Shown here: piece after piece, positions 44,919 to 54,366 of the stretch
How positions within the stretch are numbered: the first letter of the stretch is position 1
Layout of the letters: each line of letters starts with the position of its first letter
Source of the DNA: Pseudomonadota bacterium
Lineage (GTDB): Bacteria; Verrucomicrobiota; Verrucomicrobiia; Limisphaerales; SXTU01
Direction of reading: 5' to 3'
DNA length: 64,000 nt
NCBI GenBank assembly: GCA_009922615.1
Contig: RFVF01000002.1
Location: 55,701 to 119,700, forward strand
Notes under the pieces: model-generated
Database searches by the model: none
What the model was told of the DNA's origin: nothing
What the model saw: the letters and a program-made list of their open reading frames with translations, nothing else
Program-made: the position numbers and the translations under genes

Positions 44919-45671
44919 TCATTTCCATCGGCGGCTTTCCACGACCTTGTGGGTCAGAAACAAAAACAGCACGGTCATGCTTAAATAGAAGATCACCTGC
45001 CGGGTGTCCACGATTCCGCGCGTGAAGTCCTTCATGTGATTGATCATCGACAGGTGGGCAAACGCGGCGGACTGCCAGCCCAGTTTCGGCGGGATGACTT
45101 CCGTGAGACAGCTCAGGAGAAACAACCCGAGCGTGAGCACCAGGGAGTTCATGGCCGCGATGATCTGGCTGCGGGTCAGCGCCGAGGCGAAGCACCCCAG
45201 CGCAATGTAGAACGCGCTGATCAAAAACACTCCCAGGCACGTGCCAGCCAGCGCCCCGGTGTCCACCAGTGTGAGATCGACGGAGAAACGCTTGAGGAGA
45301 AACGGATACATCAGCGCCGGCAGCAAAGCCGACATGAAGAACAGGAGCGCGCCCGTAAACTTGGCAAGCACCACCTGCCAGTCGCTCACCGGCGACGTCA
45401 TCAACGTCTCGTAAGTGCCGGTGAATTTTTCCTGCGCGTAAGTGCGCATGGTCGTGATGGACGGGGCTAGCAGCATCACGATCCAAAACAGTTCGCTGGT
45501 GAAAAAAGTCTCAATCACCGGCTTGTCAAAAGGCTTGCTCTCCAAAGCGCGCAACAGAATGAAGAAGCCCAATCCCATCAAAAACTGCACGCCCGCGATG
45601 ATGACATAGCCGATGAGCGAGACGTAGGAACTGCCCAGTTCGCGGCGGACGAGCGTAAGGAAGGGCTGCAT
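44919..45671 (-). CDS. ABC-2 type transporter permease (GldF-like)
   Basis: A 250-aa permease with six membrane segments (SLIGYVIIAGVQFLMGLGFFILL, LFWIVMLLAPSITTM, GALLFFMSALLPALMYPFLL, CLGVFLISAFYIALGCF, VLTLGLFLLSCL, VIFYLSMTVLFLFLTHKVVESRRWK). The end VESRRWK is the classic GldF/ABC-2 terminus. ATG 45671 is used; the track ORF continues into repeat DNA. Partner of the ATPase upstream and GldG downstream. Confidence 0.93.
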   Translation of the reverse strand: MQPFLTLVRRELGSSYVSLIGYVIIAGVQFLMGLGFFILLRALESKPFDKPVIETFFTSELFWIVMLLAPSITTMRTYAQEKFTGTYETLMTSPVSDWQVVLAKFTGALLFFMSALLPALMYPFLLKRFSVDLTLVDTGALAGTCLGVFLISAFYIALGCFASALTRSQIIAAMNSLVLTLGLFLLSCLTEVIPPKLGWQSAAFAHLSMINHMKDFTRGIVDTRQVIFYLSMTVLFLFLTHKVVESRRWK

Positions 45672-45751
45672 GGCTAGTCGAAATTGCGAAGGGGGAATGA
45701 GGCATGGCGAACCGTCCGCCAGGACGCGCCGGGCAGCGATGGAGCATCCAC

Positions 45752-45774
45752 AGTTCGCAGTTCGCAATTCGCAA
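45752..45774 (-). repeat. Heptamer repeat (AGTTCGC)2 AATTCGC in the ABC operon
   Basis: AGTTCGC AGTTCGC AATTCGC AAT lies in the 114-bp gap between the ATPase and permease genes. It has the same 7-bp periodicity as the phrases near plsY and inside purM. Confidence 0.55.
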
Positions 45775-45785
45775 TGTCGTTCATC

Positions 45786-46751
45786 TCAGAGCTCCTCCTG
45801 CTCCTTCTTGGTGACATGCACAAAAATGTCTTCAAGCGAATGCCGCGTGCGGGTCAGCTCGCGCAACGTCCAGCCGCGCGCCTTGGCCAGCTCGAAAATA
45901 TGCGGTCGCAGGTCCACGCCCGCGCGGGGCGTGAGCGAGCATCGGTGAAAATTGCCCTCCGCTGCGGCGATGTCGAAGTGCTCCACCTCCGCCAGATGCT
46001 CCCACGCCTCGCGCAAGTCCGGCACCGGCGCGGCCAGCTCGGCGATGACTTGCTGGCCGGAACTCATCTTGCGCTGCAACTCGTCCAGCGTGCCCTGCTC
46101 GCGGATGGAACCCTCGTGAATGATGATGACCCGCGTGCAGGTCAGCTCCACTTCGGGTAGCAAGTGCGAGGAAATAAAGACCGTGCGGTCCTTGCTCACG
46201 TCCTTGATGAGCTGGCGCACGGTGCGCGTGAGATGCGCGTCGAGGTTCTTCGTCGGCTCGTCGAGAATGATAAGTTCCGGCTCATGCACCAGCGCATCCG
46301 CGAGCCCCACACGCTGCCGGTAACCACCGGAAAGCGTGCTGATGACCTTGCCGGCCACCTCACCGAGGCCGCACTGCTCGGTGACAATGTCCACGCGTTC
46401 GCGGCTGCGGTTGGCACTCAAGCCTTTGAGCCGCGCGCGGAACTTGAGGTATTCGCGCACCCGCATGTCGAGATGCAGCGGGTTGCCCTCGGGCATGTAG
46501 CCGATGCGCCGACGCACTTCGTCCGCTTGGGTGAACACGTCGTAGCCCGCGATCCGCGCGGTGCCGGACGTGGCGGGCATGAAGCACGAGAGCATCCGCA
46601 TTGTGGTCGTCTTGCCCGCGCCGTTCTGGCCGAGGAAGCCGACGATCTCGCCGCGCTTCACCGTGAAGGTGAGGTCGCGCACCGCCGCACGGCCCGCGTA
46701 GCGTTTCGTGAGGTTCTCGACCTCGATCATGGGTGATGCGGCGGTGCTCAT
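45786..46751 (-). CDS. ABC transporter ATP-binding protein (GldA-like)
   Basis: A 321-aa ATPase. Walker A GFLGQNGAGKTTTMRML, Q-loop region GYMPEGNPLHLDMRVREYLKF, signature LSGGYRQRVGLADAL, Walker B LIILDEPTKNLDA (the usual EPTxGLD has Asn for Gly) and the H-loop in VFISSHLLPEVE. A C-terminal extension of about 100 aa is present, as in GldA. It overlaps the protease gene by 4 bp. Confidence 0.95.
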   Translation of the reverse strand: MSTAASPMIEVENLTKRYAGRAAVRDLTFTVKRGEIVGFLGQNGAGKTTTMRMLSCFMPATSGTARIAGYDVFTQADEVRRRIGYMPEGNPLHLDMRVREYLKFRARLKGLSANRSRERVDIVTEQCGLGEVAGKVISTLSGGYRQRVGLADALVHEPELIILDEPTKNLDAHLTRTVRQLIKDVSKDRTVFISSHLLPEVELTCTRVIIIHEGSIREQGTLDELQRKMSSGQQVIAELAAPVPDLREAWEHLAEVEHFDIAAAEGNFHRCSLTPRAGVDLRPHIFELAKARGWTLRELTRTRHSLEDIFVHVTKKEQEEL

Positions 46752-48127
46752 TTGAGTTTCACCGCCACCGTTCCTTCGCGGAGCCAGCCGTAGCTTCCGC
46801 GCTTCGGCGGCGCGATCACGTTCAGCCGCACGGTATCCCCGGCGCGCTTGGCGTGCAGCACCCGGCCCAACTCCACGAGGTCACGCACTGGCTGGTTGTC
46901 CACGCCTTGCACCACGAAATATTTCTCCATCTTGGCCTCGGCAGCCGGTGAATCTTTGTCCACGTCCGCCACGACGAAGCCGCCGTAAAACGGGAAGCTC
47001 ATGTTTTCCGCCAGCTCCCGCGTCAACTCCTGCACGTGCAAGCCAAGTTTCTGACGCACCAGTTCGGCGTTGAAGAAATCGCGCTCCGGCACGAGCCGCA
47101 CGGACAACGTCTGTTGCGCGCCAGCGCGGCGGATGAGCAACGACACGGGCTCCTTCGATCCGGCGGCATTCAGCTCGCGCATGAACTCAATGAAATTACG
47201 CGGCACTTTGCCGGCGACCTGCAGGATGACGTCGCCGACCCGCAGTCCGCCTCTGTCGGCGGGGCTGGCTGGCTCGACGGCCGTGATTTCCAGCAGGCTT
47301 GCGCCGGAACGCACGCGCGCCCCAAACCAAAGCGCTTTGGTGCCCTCGGGAGTGAAGTAACGCGAAAGCGCCTCGTTCACCCGCTTGATGGGAATCGCGA
47401 AGCCGATCCCGTGACCCTCGCGATAGACGGCGACGTTGAGGCCGATCAGTTCGCCGCGCACGTTGATGAGCGGGCCGCCGGAGTTACCGGGGTTGATGGC
47501 GGCATCGGTCTGCAACCAATCGGCAACATCCAGCGCACTGTCCTCGTTGGCGGGCCGGCGGGACTTGGAGCTGAGAATGCCTTTGCTGACGGAGCCGCCG
47601 AGGCCGAAGGGATTGCCCAGCGTGATGACCGTTTCCCCGAGCAGCAGATCGTCGTCGGCGGCGAAGCGCATGGGCGTGAACTTGTCGCCTTCCTTGGTCT
47701 TCATCTTGAGCAAGGCCACGTCGGTCTTTCGCGTGCCGGCCACGCGTTCAGCCTCGATCTCGCGGCCGTCCATGAGTTTGACCCAGATGCGGTTCGCACC
47801 CTTTACGACATGCTCGTTCGTCAACACGTAACCGGTTTCGTCGATGATGACACCGGAGCCGACGCTGGAGGGGACTTCCGCAAGTTGCGGGCGCACGCGA
47901 TAGCCGAAGAACTCGGCGCGCCAGCGGAAGGCGGGATCGGTGTTGTCCACGACGGTTGTAGTCGCGATGTTGACGACACTCGGCATGGCACGCTCGACGG
48001 CGGTGACGGTGGCATCGCGCCGCACATCGGCGACCTGCGCTTGGGCCATGAGCAGTCCGCAGCCCACGGCCAGCGCGAACCATGTCACGCGACGGAGCGA
48101 CAACCCGTTTGAAAGGATGACTTTCAT
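46748..48127 (-). CDS. S1C (DegP/HtrA-like) serine protease with two PDZ domains
   Basis: A 459-aa exported serine protease. ATG 48127 starts the signal peptide (MKVILSNGLSLRRVTWFALAVGCGLLMAQAQ). Catalytic triad: His in VLTNEHVVKG, Asp in KTDVALLKM, Ser in INPGNSGGPL. Two C-terminal PDZ domains follow (LLEITAVEPASPADRGGLRVGDVIL and the later FVVADVDKDSPAAEAK). Probably periplasmic protein quality control. It is first in an operon with ABC/GldG genes, which ties proteolysis to that system. Confidence 0.95.
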   Translation of the reverse strand: MKVILSNGLSLRRVTWFALAVGCGLLMAQAQVADVRRDATVTAVERAMPSVVNIATTTVVDNTDPAFRWRAEFFGYRVRPQLAEVPSSVGSGVIIDETGYVLTNEHVVKGANRIWVKLMDGREIEAERVAGTRKTDVALLKMKTKEGDKFTPMRFAADDDLLLGETVITLGNPFGLGGSVSKGILSSKSRRPANEDSALDVADWLQTDAAINPGNSGGPLINVRGELIGLNVAVYREGHGIGFAIPIKRVNEALSRYFTPEGTKALWFGARVRSGASLLEITAVEPASPADRGGLRVGDVILQVAGKVPRNFIEFMRELNAAGSKEPVSLLIRRAGAQQTLSVRLVPERDFFNAELVRQKLGLHVQELTRELAENMSFPFYGGFVVADVDKDSPAAEAKMEKYFVVQGVDNQPVRDLVELGRVLHAKRAGDTVRLNVIAPPKRGSYGWLREGTVAVKLK

Positions 48128-48345
48128 GCCCACACTGACAATGTTGAGTCCGGGCCGTTCAACCAGAGCGCACGAGACGCAGGTTTGAAGTGAAACCAGC
48201 CACGGCGGAGGCAACGCTCAAATTTTTGCAGCACCAGGCGCTATAAAGCAACCGCAAGGTGCCTGGCTCGCCGTGGAAATATCTTCAGCCCACGGAATGG
48301 TTGTTGTTCAATGGCCCGGCAACACGACATGGCCCGGCACTTCAC

Positions 48346-49590
48346 ATGAGCGATTCGCTCCGCATCCTATGGCTCAAGACCGGCCCGCTCCACCCCGTGG
48401 ACACCGGCGGAAAAATCCGCACCTACAACATGCTCCGCGAGCTGCGGAAGCGGAACCCGCTCACCTACCTGTCGCTGTGGCCCGAGGGCACGCCCGAGTC
48501 CGCGCGCAAGGACGCCATGGAATACTCCGACACCCAGACTTGGATTCCTTGGTCGGAGACACGCAAGGGCACGCCGGGCTTCTTTGCCGAGTTGGCCGCC
48601 AATTACTTTCTGACCCGCCTGCCGTACGCACTGCACAAATATCGCTCTGCCGCGTGGGCGCAGGCAATGGTCGAAGCGGATGCTTCGGGCAAATTTGACC
48701 TCATCGTCTGCGATTTTCTCACCCCGGGCGTGGCGCTCTTCGCCGAAGGCCGCCGCCCCCGCACGCCGGTGCTGCTCTTCCAGCACAACGTCGAATCGCT
48801 CATCTGGCAGCGCCATTTCGAGACCGCGCAAGGGGCGGTGAAACGCTTCTACCTGCGCGACCAGTGGCAGCGCACGATCCACCACGAGCGCCTCTACTGT
48901 TCGCTGGCGGACCAAGTCTGCGCCGTCTCCGAGGAAGATGCCCGTCTGCTGCGCGAACAATTTGCGCTCCCCAACGTCGTCGGAGCCGTGCCCACCGGCG
49001 TGGATTTGGACTTCTTCCGGTTCAGCACCGCAACGCGCCAACCCCATTCACTCGTCTTCCTCGGTTCGATGGATTGGATGCCGAACATCGACGGCTGCCG
49101 CTGGTTTGCCGACGAGATGTGGTCGCTGGTGAGACAGAAATATCCCGACGCGACCCTCACCATCGTAGGCCGCAAGCCCGCGCCCAAAATCCAGGAACTC
49201 GCCGCCCGCGATGCCAGCATCCGCGTGACTGGCACCGTGGACGACGTGCGTCCGCACCTGGCGGCCGGCGAGGTGATGATCGTCCCGTTGCGCGTCGGCG
49301 GCGGTACGCGCATCAAGATTTTTGAGGCCATGGCCACGGGCATTCCTTGCGTCAGCACGCGCATTGGTGCGGAAGGTTTGCCGGTGAACCACGGCGAACA
49401 TCTCGCGCTAGCCGACACGCCCGCCGAGTTCGCTCAGGAAATCTGCGCCCTGTTCGAAAACGGCGACCGTCGCCGCGCCTTCGGCCAGAACGCCCGCGAT
49501 CTGGTGGAAAAGAATTTCGGCTGGGCCAGCATCAACGCCGTCTTCGAGCGCTACTGCCACACGGCCGTGACCACGCCGCGCCGCGCCTGA
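48346..49590 (+). CDS. Glycosyltransferase (GT4/GT1-like)
   Basis: A 414-aa GT-B enzyme. ATG 48346 (MSDSLRILWLKTGPLHPVDTGG) is chosen over the track start, which precedes it by 29 codons. N-terminal lobe: DTGGKIRTYNMLREL; C-terminal: FLGSMDWMPNIDGCRWFADEMWSLVRQKYPDATLTIVGRKP, VTGTVDDVRPHLAAGEVMIVPLRVGGGTRIKIFEAMATGIPCVSTRIGAEGL. The GGGTRIK..EAMA motif binds the nucleotide sugar. It likely acts on surface polysaccharide; acceptor unknown. Single gene, convergent with the next two. Confidence 0.94.
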   Translation: MSDSLRILWLKTGPLHPVDTGGKIRTYNMLRELRKRNPLTYLSLWPEGTPESARKDAMEYSDTQTWIPWSETRKGTPGFFAELAANYFLTRLPYALHKYRSAAWAQAMVEADASGKFDLIVCDFLTPGVALFAEGRRPRTPVLLFQHNVESLIWQRHFETAQGAVKRFYLRDQWQRTIHHERLYCSLADQVCAVSEEDARLLREQFALPNVVGAVPTGVDLDFFRFSTATRQPHSLVFLGSMDWMPNIDGCRWFADEMWSLVRQKYPDATLTIVGRKPAPKIQELAARDASIRVTGTVDDVRPHLAAGEVMIVPLRVGGGTRIKIFEAMATGIPCVSTRIGAEGLPVNHGEHLALADTPAEFAQEICALFENGDRRRAFGQNARDLVEKNFGWASINAVFERYCHTAVTTPRRA

Positions 49591-49597
49591 AAGCCGT

Positions 49598-49978
49598 TCA
49601 GCGCTTCTGCCCAAGCCACAGCATGAGCATGGGCAGCAGGATACCCAAGGCGAGGCAGAGCCAGACGGGCCAGACAGGACGGAAGAGGCGGAAGGAGAGC
49701 ACGAGCCCGAGCACAATGGTGATCGTAGCCGCGATGGACATGACCACGACCAGGGCTTTGAAGAATTTCGGCGAGGAGGGTTTGTCGAATTCGGCGTCAG
49801 TCGGGTAGATCTGGTCGGAGTGCACCACGCGGAATTTTTGCAGGAGTGTCTCGGCTTCGCTGGGCGTCTTGAGGCGATTCTGGTTCACCGTCTGATACCA
49901 GCCGGTGAGGATGTAGAACAGCAGCAGCGGGGTGAAGAAGCAGCCGAGAAAGAGGTGCGCGCGGCGGATGAATTTCAT
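49598..49978 (-). CDS. Small membrane protein (PepSY-associated type)
   Basis: A 126-aa protein with about three membrane helices (HLFLGCFFTPLLLFYILTGWYQ, FFKALVVVMSIAATITIVLGLVLSF, VWPVWLCLALGILLPMLMLWLG). The N-terminal RRAHLFLGCFFTPLLLFYILTGWYQ resembles PepSY-TM helices. I do not recognise the family for certain. It follows the LysM gene by 7 bp. Confidence 0.75.
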   Translation of the reverse strand: MKFIRRAHLFLGCFFTPLLLFYILTGWYQTVNQNRLKTPSEAETLLQKFRVVHSDQIYPTDAEFDKPSSPKFFKALVVVMSIAATITIVLGLVLSFRLFRPVWPVWLCLALGILLPMLMLWLGQKR

Positions 49979-49985
49979 GCGCAGC

Positions 49986-50663
49986 TCACTTTTCGGGAAT
50001 CGGGATGAAGAGCTTCTGGCCGGCGCGTAGCTTGTTCATGTCCGCGCCGGAGTTGGCGGCTTCCAGTTGCTTGAGGGTGATTTTTCCAAGTCGACCTTTG
50101 GCTTTCAGGTCGTCGTTGTAGGCCTTGAGAATCGCCCCAGCCGTCTGGTCTTTCTCGACGACGTGATAGACGCCGGTGTCCGGCACGCCGGGAATGGTCC
50201 GGGGCTTTTCGCCACCGTTGTCCGCCTTGGACTTGCCGACCTTGGGGGTGGCGTGCGGTGGCAGCACAACGGGCGTGGGCGGATTGGCGATGACCTTGCC
50301 CAGTTCCTTTAGCTGATCGACGAACCACTTCTTATCCGCCTCGCGATGCTGCTCGCTTTGCTTGAGGGCATGCTCCAGCTGCGCGAGTTCGTCCTTGCTG
50401 GCGGTGAGCTTGAGGATGTTGTTGTTCGCATTGGCGCGGTCCACGGCAGCCCGGCTCACTTCGTTCATCCCAGCTTCGAGTGAAGTCAGCTTCCGGCGCA
50501 AGACGTCGTTGGCCTCCTTCATGGCTTCGAGATCGCGCTCGACGCGGCGGAGACGGTCTTCCAACTCCTGCCGCGCGGCATCACCGACAGCGTTCTGCGC
50601 ACGCGCTGGCACCGCGAGCATCAAGGACGCAACCAGCGTCAGGGCCAACAAAATTCGTTTCAT
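49986..50663 (-). CDS. LysM domain protein with coiled coil (exported)
   Basis: A 225-aa exported protein. ATG 50663 starts the signal peptide (MKRILLALTLVASLMLAVPARAQ). A coiled coil follows (LEDRLRRVERDLEAMKEANDVLRRKLTSLEAGMNEVSR), then a Pro-rich linker, and a C-terminal LysM (YHVVEKDQTAGAILKAYND to ANSGADMNKLRAGQKLFIPIPE) that binds peptidoglycan. The track start upstream is not needed. Envelope role likely. Confidence 0.9.
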   Translation of the reverse strand: MKRILLALTLVASLMLAVPARAQNAVGDAARQELEDRLRRVERDLEAMKEANDVLRRKLTSLEAGMNEVSRAAVDRANANNNILKLTASKDELAQLEHALKQSEQHREADKKWFVDQLKELGKVIANPPTPVVLPPHATPKVGKSKADNGGEKPRTIPGVPDTGVYHVVEKDQTAGAILKAYNDDLKAKGRLGKITLKQLEAANSGADMNKLRAGQKLFIPIPEK

Positions 50664-50797
50664 GGTCTGACAATAGAAAAGCGCCGCCCGCAGGGGCAAG
50701 CGCGGAACTGCGACGCGGGTTGGACGGTGTATCGCCGGCAATACTCCACGCTTACTTCGAAGAATCGGGAAGATGGCGCAATGGGCGCGCAGCCGTT

Positions 50798-53700
50798 TCA
50801 GCGTGCCGCCACCGGGTCTGGCTCCGCCGGGCGTGACTCGATGTAACACTCGTCGGGCACACCCTGCCGGCGAAGTTCGAAAGCGGAGAGCTTGCGGCCT
50901 TTGGCATCCACGAGGCCCGGCGTGCGGTTCTTGAAGGTGACTTCAGCCACATTCACGACATTGCTGCTGCGGTCCAAAAAGCGCGCGCGCATCGGCCCCC
51001 AACGCGGCAACGGAGCTTGGCCGCCGCCGGACATCAGGTTCGCGCCGTTGATGGCGCGCACGACATAGGTTTCAGCGGCGCGGCTCGTGTCGAGATATTC
51101 GGTGGGAACCACCCGCGACATCAGCGGGGTGGCCATCGCATCGCCCGGATCATATTGGAATGGGGTGCGATAAATCGGCCGGCCGCCGGCGAGCACGAGA
51201 TAGCCGGTGATGCCCGATTCCAAATCCGTGGCGGGCTTCCATGTGATGAGGTGGCCGTCAGCGCGGACCTCCACTTTCACGCCGGGCACGGCGGACGGCG
51301 GCGTGGTGTCGAGCGGTTGCACGCCGGCCTGGAGGGAAATGCTTTCGCCCTGACTGGCTTCCTTCACCAACATCGCGCCTTTTTTCACATCGGCGTTTTT
51401 GAAGGTCGAAGTCGTCACGTAACTGCCGTAGGGCAGCTCGAAGTTGCCGTCCGGCGCGTCCACGTGATCCACCGACATAGCCGTGCGGGACACCAGCGCC
51501 CGCGGCACGCCGCGCGTGGAGCAATGCGACACGTTCGCCAAGCCGCTGACCAAGATGCCCATCGGGTGGCCGGGGAAATCCTTGTTCTCGATCTCGAGAT
51601 GGCTCAGGACCACCGCGCCGTGGCCCTGCGCCTCAACGACGGCGCTGGTGGAATTTTCTTTGCCCACGCGGCGGAAAACGCACTTCTGCACGAGCATCGC
51701 CTCGCCGCCCGCGAGGCGCACCGCCGTATCACGAATGTCCTCGAAGACGCAGTTGTGAATGGCAATAGCCCCGGTCTGCGCGGCCCCGGGCTTCAGGTCA
51801 ATGGCCCGGTCGGTGAGGTTGCGAAAGGTGCAGTTGAGGATGCTCAAGCGCGTGATGGCCGGCCCGGCAGCCGGCCCGCGCTCGCTGTAAAACACCCCGC
51901 GCGTGCGATCGTGGCCATGCGTGAACCCGAGCTTGCCGTTGATGAACTCGCAGTCCTGATACGACTGATCCACGACCGAGTGGACGGTGATGCCTGCCTG
52001 GCTCTGGCCGTCGAAGCGCACGCGTAGGAGGAGCGCGGTGGCAGTGTTCGTCGGGCCACCCTCGCCCGCCTGCGAATTATAGCCGTAGCGCCCGCCGCGC
52101 GCGGTGAGGTTAAGCAGGCCCTTGCAATCGCGCTGGGCGCAATCGGTGTTGGTGGGCCAGGTCAGAATGGTCTTGTCCATGCCCGCGCCCCACAGGCAGC
52201 CGTTGGTGACCGGGCGCGTGAACGCGTAGTCACCGGGACCGAGGAAGACATTCTCCCCTGTATCCAGCGCGTGTTGGATCGCGGCGGCGGGCTTGCCCGT
52301 GAAGTCGCTGAACTTCTTGCCGAAGAGCAACGGCGGAGGGGCGCGCAAATCCTCGAGCGGCACCAGAACCGGTTGAGCAAGGTTCGCGCCCAGCACGGGG
52401 AAGCGCACGCGCATCTCGCGCGTCGTGGCGTTGTAAATCGGGCCGTTGGCGCGGGGCTGCACTTGGAAAATGTTCTTCGGCTCGGCGAAGTTGGCGTTGA
52501 GACCGCCTTGCTCCACCGACCATTCCTGCAGGAACGGGTCGCGCGCGACGATGCCATCGGCGAAGTGCAGGCCGGGCAACGCCGCCCGACGACCCAGACT
52601 CCACGGCCGCAGCCCGCCCTGGCCGATGATGCGGTTGCGCTGGCCACCGAGATAGATCGCGGCACCGCGATAGGGCGCGGCCGGGTGATTGTGGCCCGGC
52701 TCCTCGTGATCGGAATATTTGAGCAGGTCCGGCTGGCGAAGATAACCCGCCGTGGCCACGTCGCTGCGTCCCGCCAACGCCGTGCAAACGATTGCGCAAT
52801 CAATGCCGTAGTCCACTTCCAGCACCGGGTCCGCCCACGTGCCGCCATCCGCGGAGGCATGGGCAAACGTCAGCCCCGTCGCGCGCACCACGTGGAACGG
52901 CATCCACGCGGTCTGCCCGCGCACGTGGGGGCTGAGGAAGTAGGTGTTGTGCCCGTGGGCGGCGAGATCCTCGGGTTGCACGCGCACGACGGGCGGCCAG
53001 CTCATATCCCATCGCCGCTCGCCCTCGGGTGGGGCGATGACGGGCTTGTGAATCGTCACGCCACGCACGAAACCGCGCAGCCAGAGCTGCGGCGCGCTCG
53101 CCGCATTCTTGAAATCACCCGCCAGCACCGTGGTGCCGGCATAATAAAACGAGACGCCGTCCGCGTGCGTGAGCTGTGTGGCCGGGCCGTGCGAGCGGAA
53201 AAACGCGCACAGCTCCAGCTTGCCTGCGGTTTGCGTCAGATGCGTGGGCGTGTGCCAGAAGAACTGGCAGCCCGTCAGGTTCGCGCGCAGTTCCCAGGCC
53301 GCACTGCCGCCGATGAATTGCACGTCTTTCAGCGGCCGGTTGACGACGATGTCGCCACCCGGCGCATCGAACACGATGGCGTCGCCTTCCTGCGCCGCGT
53401 CCACCGCCGCCTGCCCGCTGCTCTGGGAGGTGAAATAAATCTTCCCGCTGCCGCCACCGGGTTTGGCGGCGCCCACCGGAAGCGAGTAAGGCAACCGAGG
53501 CGGCTCGGGGGCGACGGCAAACCCCAATGGCGCATTGGTCCGGTCGGGCTCCGACTCGGGGACGACGACGACGGATGCATTTGTGCCCGGCAGGCCAAGG
53601 ACGCCGGGCACATACGGCCCCACGGCGGCCACGCCTTTCTTTTCGTTCCTGGCTTTCTTCTCGATGGGCTTGGGGTGAAGTGCGGCCCAGATGCCGGCCA

Positions 53701-54172
53701 GCGCCAGCATGGTCAGCGATCCCCAGAGCAAAATCGGCCCCAGCTCAATGTCGAAGATGACCTTCTTTTTGAGCTGCTTCTGTTCCGCCAGGATTTCCTC
53801 GAACCGCGGCCCGGTCTTTTTGATTTGCGCGGCGAGTCCGCCGGGCGTGGGTTTGGGCGCTTGGCCGGGTGCTGCCTTGGGGATGGGGGCTCCGGCCTCG
53901 TAGCGCAGCTCGAGCTCACCGAGCTTAAGCACGTCCCCGTCTTGTAGCGCGGCGGTGGTAACGTGGCTGCCGTTGACCGCCGTGCCACCGCCACTGCGGT
54001 CCTTCATGCGACAGCCCTCGTGATCGACGGACAGGAGGAGATGGCTGTTGGCAACCGAGTCGTCGGCGATGACGATGGTGTTGCCCGGCTGGCGGCCAAT
54101 CGTGACGATACCCGGAGGCAGCACGTAACGCTGGCCCCGGCGCGCGCCAGTGAGAATGATGAACCCGGCCAT
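50798..54172 (-). CDS. FHA domain - TM - right-handed beta-helix fusion protein
   Basis: A 1124-aa protein with an uncommon architecture. Residues about 1-95 form an FHA phosphothreonine-binding domain (GIVTIGRQPGNTIVIADDSVANSHLLLSVDHEG, then GGTAVNGSHVTTAALQDGDVLKLGELELRYE). Then a linker, one TM (LGPILLWGSLTMLALAGIWAAL, about 148-168), a long region with pectate-lyase-like parallel beta-helix coils (AIQHALDTGENVFLGPGDYAFTRPVTNGCLWGAGMDKTIL; LSILNCTFRNLTDRAIDLKPGAAQTGAIAIHNCVFEDIRDTAVRLAGG) and a C-terminal fibronectin III-like part (ITWKPATDLESGITGYLVLAGG). The FHA faces the cytoplasm and could read a Ser/Thr kinase signal; the helix would be outside. This is inference from topology. Confidence 0.88.
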   Translation of the reverse strand: MAGFIILTGARRGQRYVLPPGIVTIGRQPGNTIVIADDSVANSHLLLSVDHEGCRMKDRSGGGTAVNGSHVTTAALQDGDVLKLGELELRYEAGAPIPKAAPGQAPKPTPGGLAAQIKKTGPRFEEILAEQKQLKKKVIFDIELGPILLWGSLTMLALAGIWAALHPKPIEKKARNEKKGVAAVGPYVPGVLGLPGTNASVVVVPESEPDRTNAPLGFAVAPEPPRLPYSLPVGAAKPGGGSGKIYFTSQSSGQAAVDAAQEGDAIVFDAPGGDIVVNRPLKDVQFIGGSAAWELRANLTGCQFFWHTPTHLTQTAGKLELCAFFRSHGPATQLTHADGVSFYYAGTTVLAGDFKNAASAPQLWLRGFVRGVTIHKPVIAPPEGERRWDMSWPPVVRVQPEDLAAHGHNTYFLSPHVRGQTAWMPFHVVRATGLTFAHASADGGTWADPVLEVDYGIDCAIVCTALAGRSDVATAGYLRQPDLLKYSDHEEPGHNHPAAPYRGAAIYLGGQRNRIIGQGGLRPWSLGRRAALPGLHFADGIVARDPFLQEWSVEQGGLNANFAEPKNIFQVQPRANGPIYNATTREMRVRFPVLGANLAQPVLVPLEDLRAPPPLLFGKKFSDFTGKPAAAIQHALDTGENVFLGPGDYAFTRPVTNGCLWGAGMDKTILTWPTNTDCAQRDCKGLLNLTARGGRYGYNSQAGEGGPTNTATALLLRVRFDGQSQAGITVHSVVDQSYQDCEFINGKLGFTHGHDRTRGVFYSERGPAAGPAITRLSILNCTFRNLTDRAIDLKPGAAQTGAIAIHNCVFEDIRDTAVRLAGGEAMLVQKCVFRRVGKENSTSAVVEAQGHGAVVLSHLEIENKDFPGHPMGILVSGLANVSHCSTRGVPRALVSRTAMSVDHVDAPDGNFELPYGSYVTTSTFKNADVKKGAMLVKEASQGESISLQAGVQPLDTTPPSAVPGVKVEVRADGHLITWKPATDLESGITGYLVLAGGRPIYRTPFQYDPGDAMATPLMSRVVPTEYLDTSRAAETYVVRAINGANLMSGGGQAPLPRWGPMRARFLDRSSNVVNVAEVTFKNRTPGLVDAKGRKLSAFELRRQGVPDECYIESRPAEPDPVAAR

Positions 54173-54366
54173 AGCGGAGGACGACGGGGCGGGAGGCTAG
54201 CAAGTAAGCCGGGCGTGTCAAAGAACCTCGCGGGGCAGCTCGCCACTCGCCTTTTGCCCGTTGACGGATGGCGGGCGGTGAATAGACTCGCTCTCCCTGA
54301 CCCGGATCAGTCTGGCGGTTCGCCAGCAAACCCCGGGCAGCAGTTCCGGAAGGAAGTGAAACAGTT

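Noticed and set aside
43530-44984. 484-aa plus-strand ORF opposite GldG
   Set aside because: GldG on the minus strand has TM segments and family motifs; the plus-strand frame has neither.
52271-53947. 558-aa plus-strand ORF opposite the FHA/beta-helix gene
   Set aside because: Antisense artefact of a repeat-rich, GC-rich gene.
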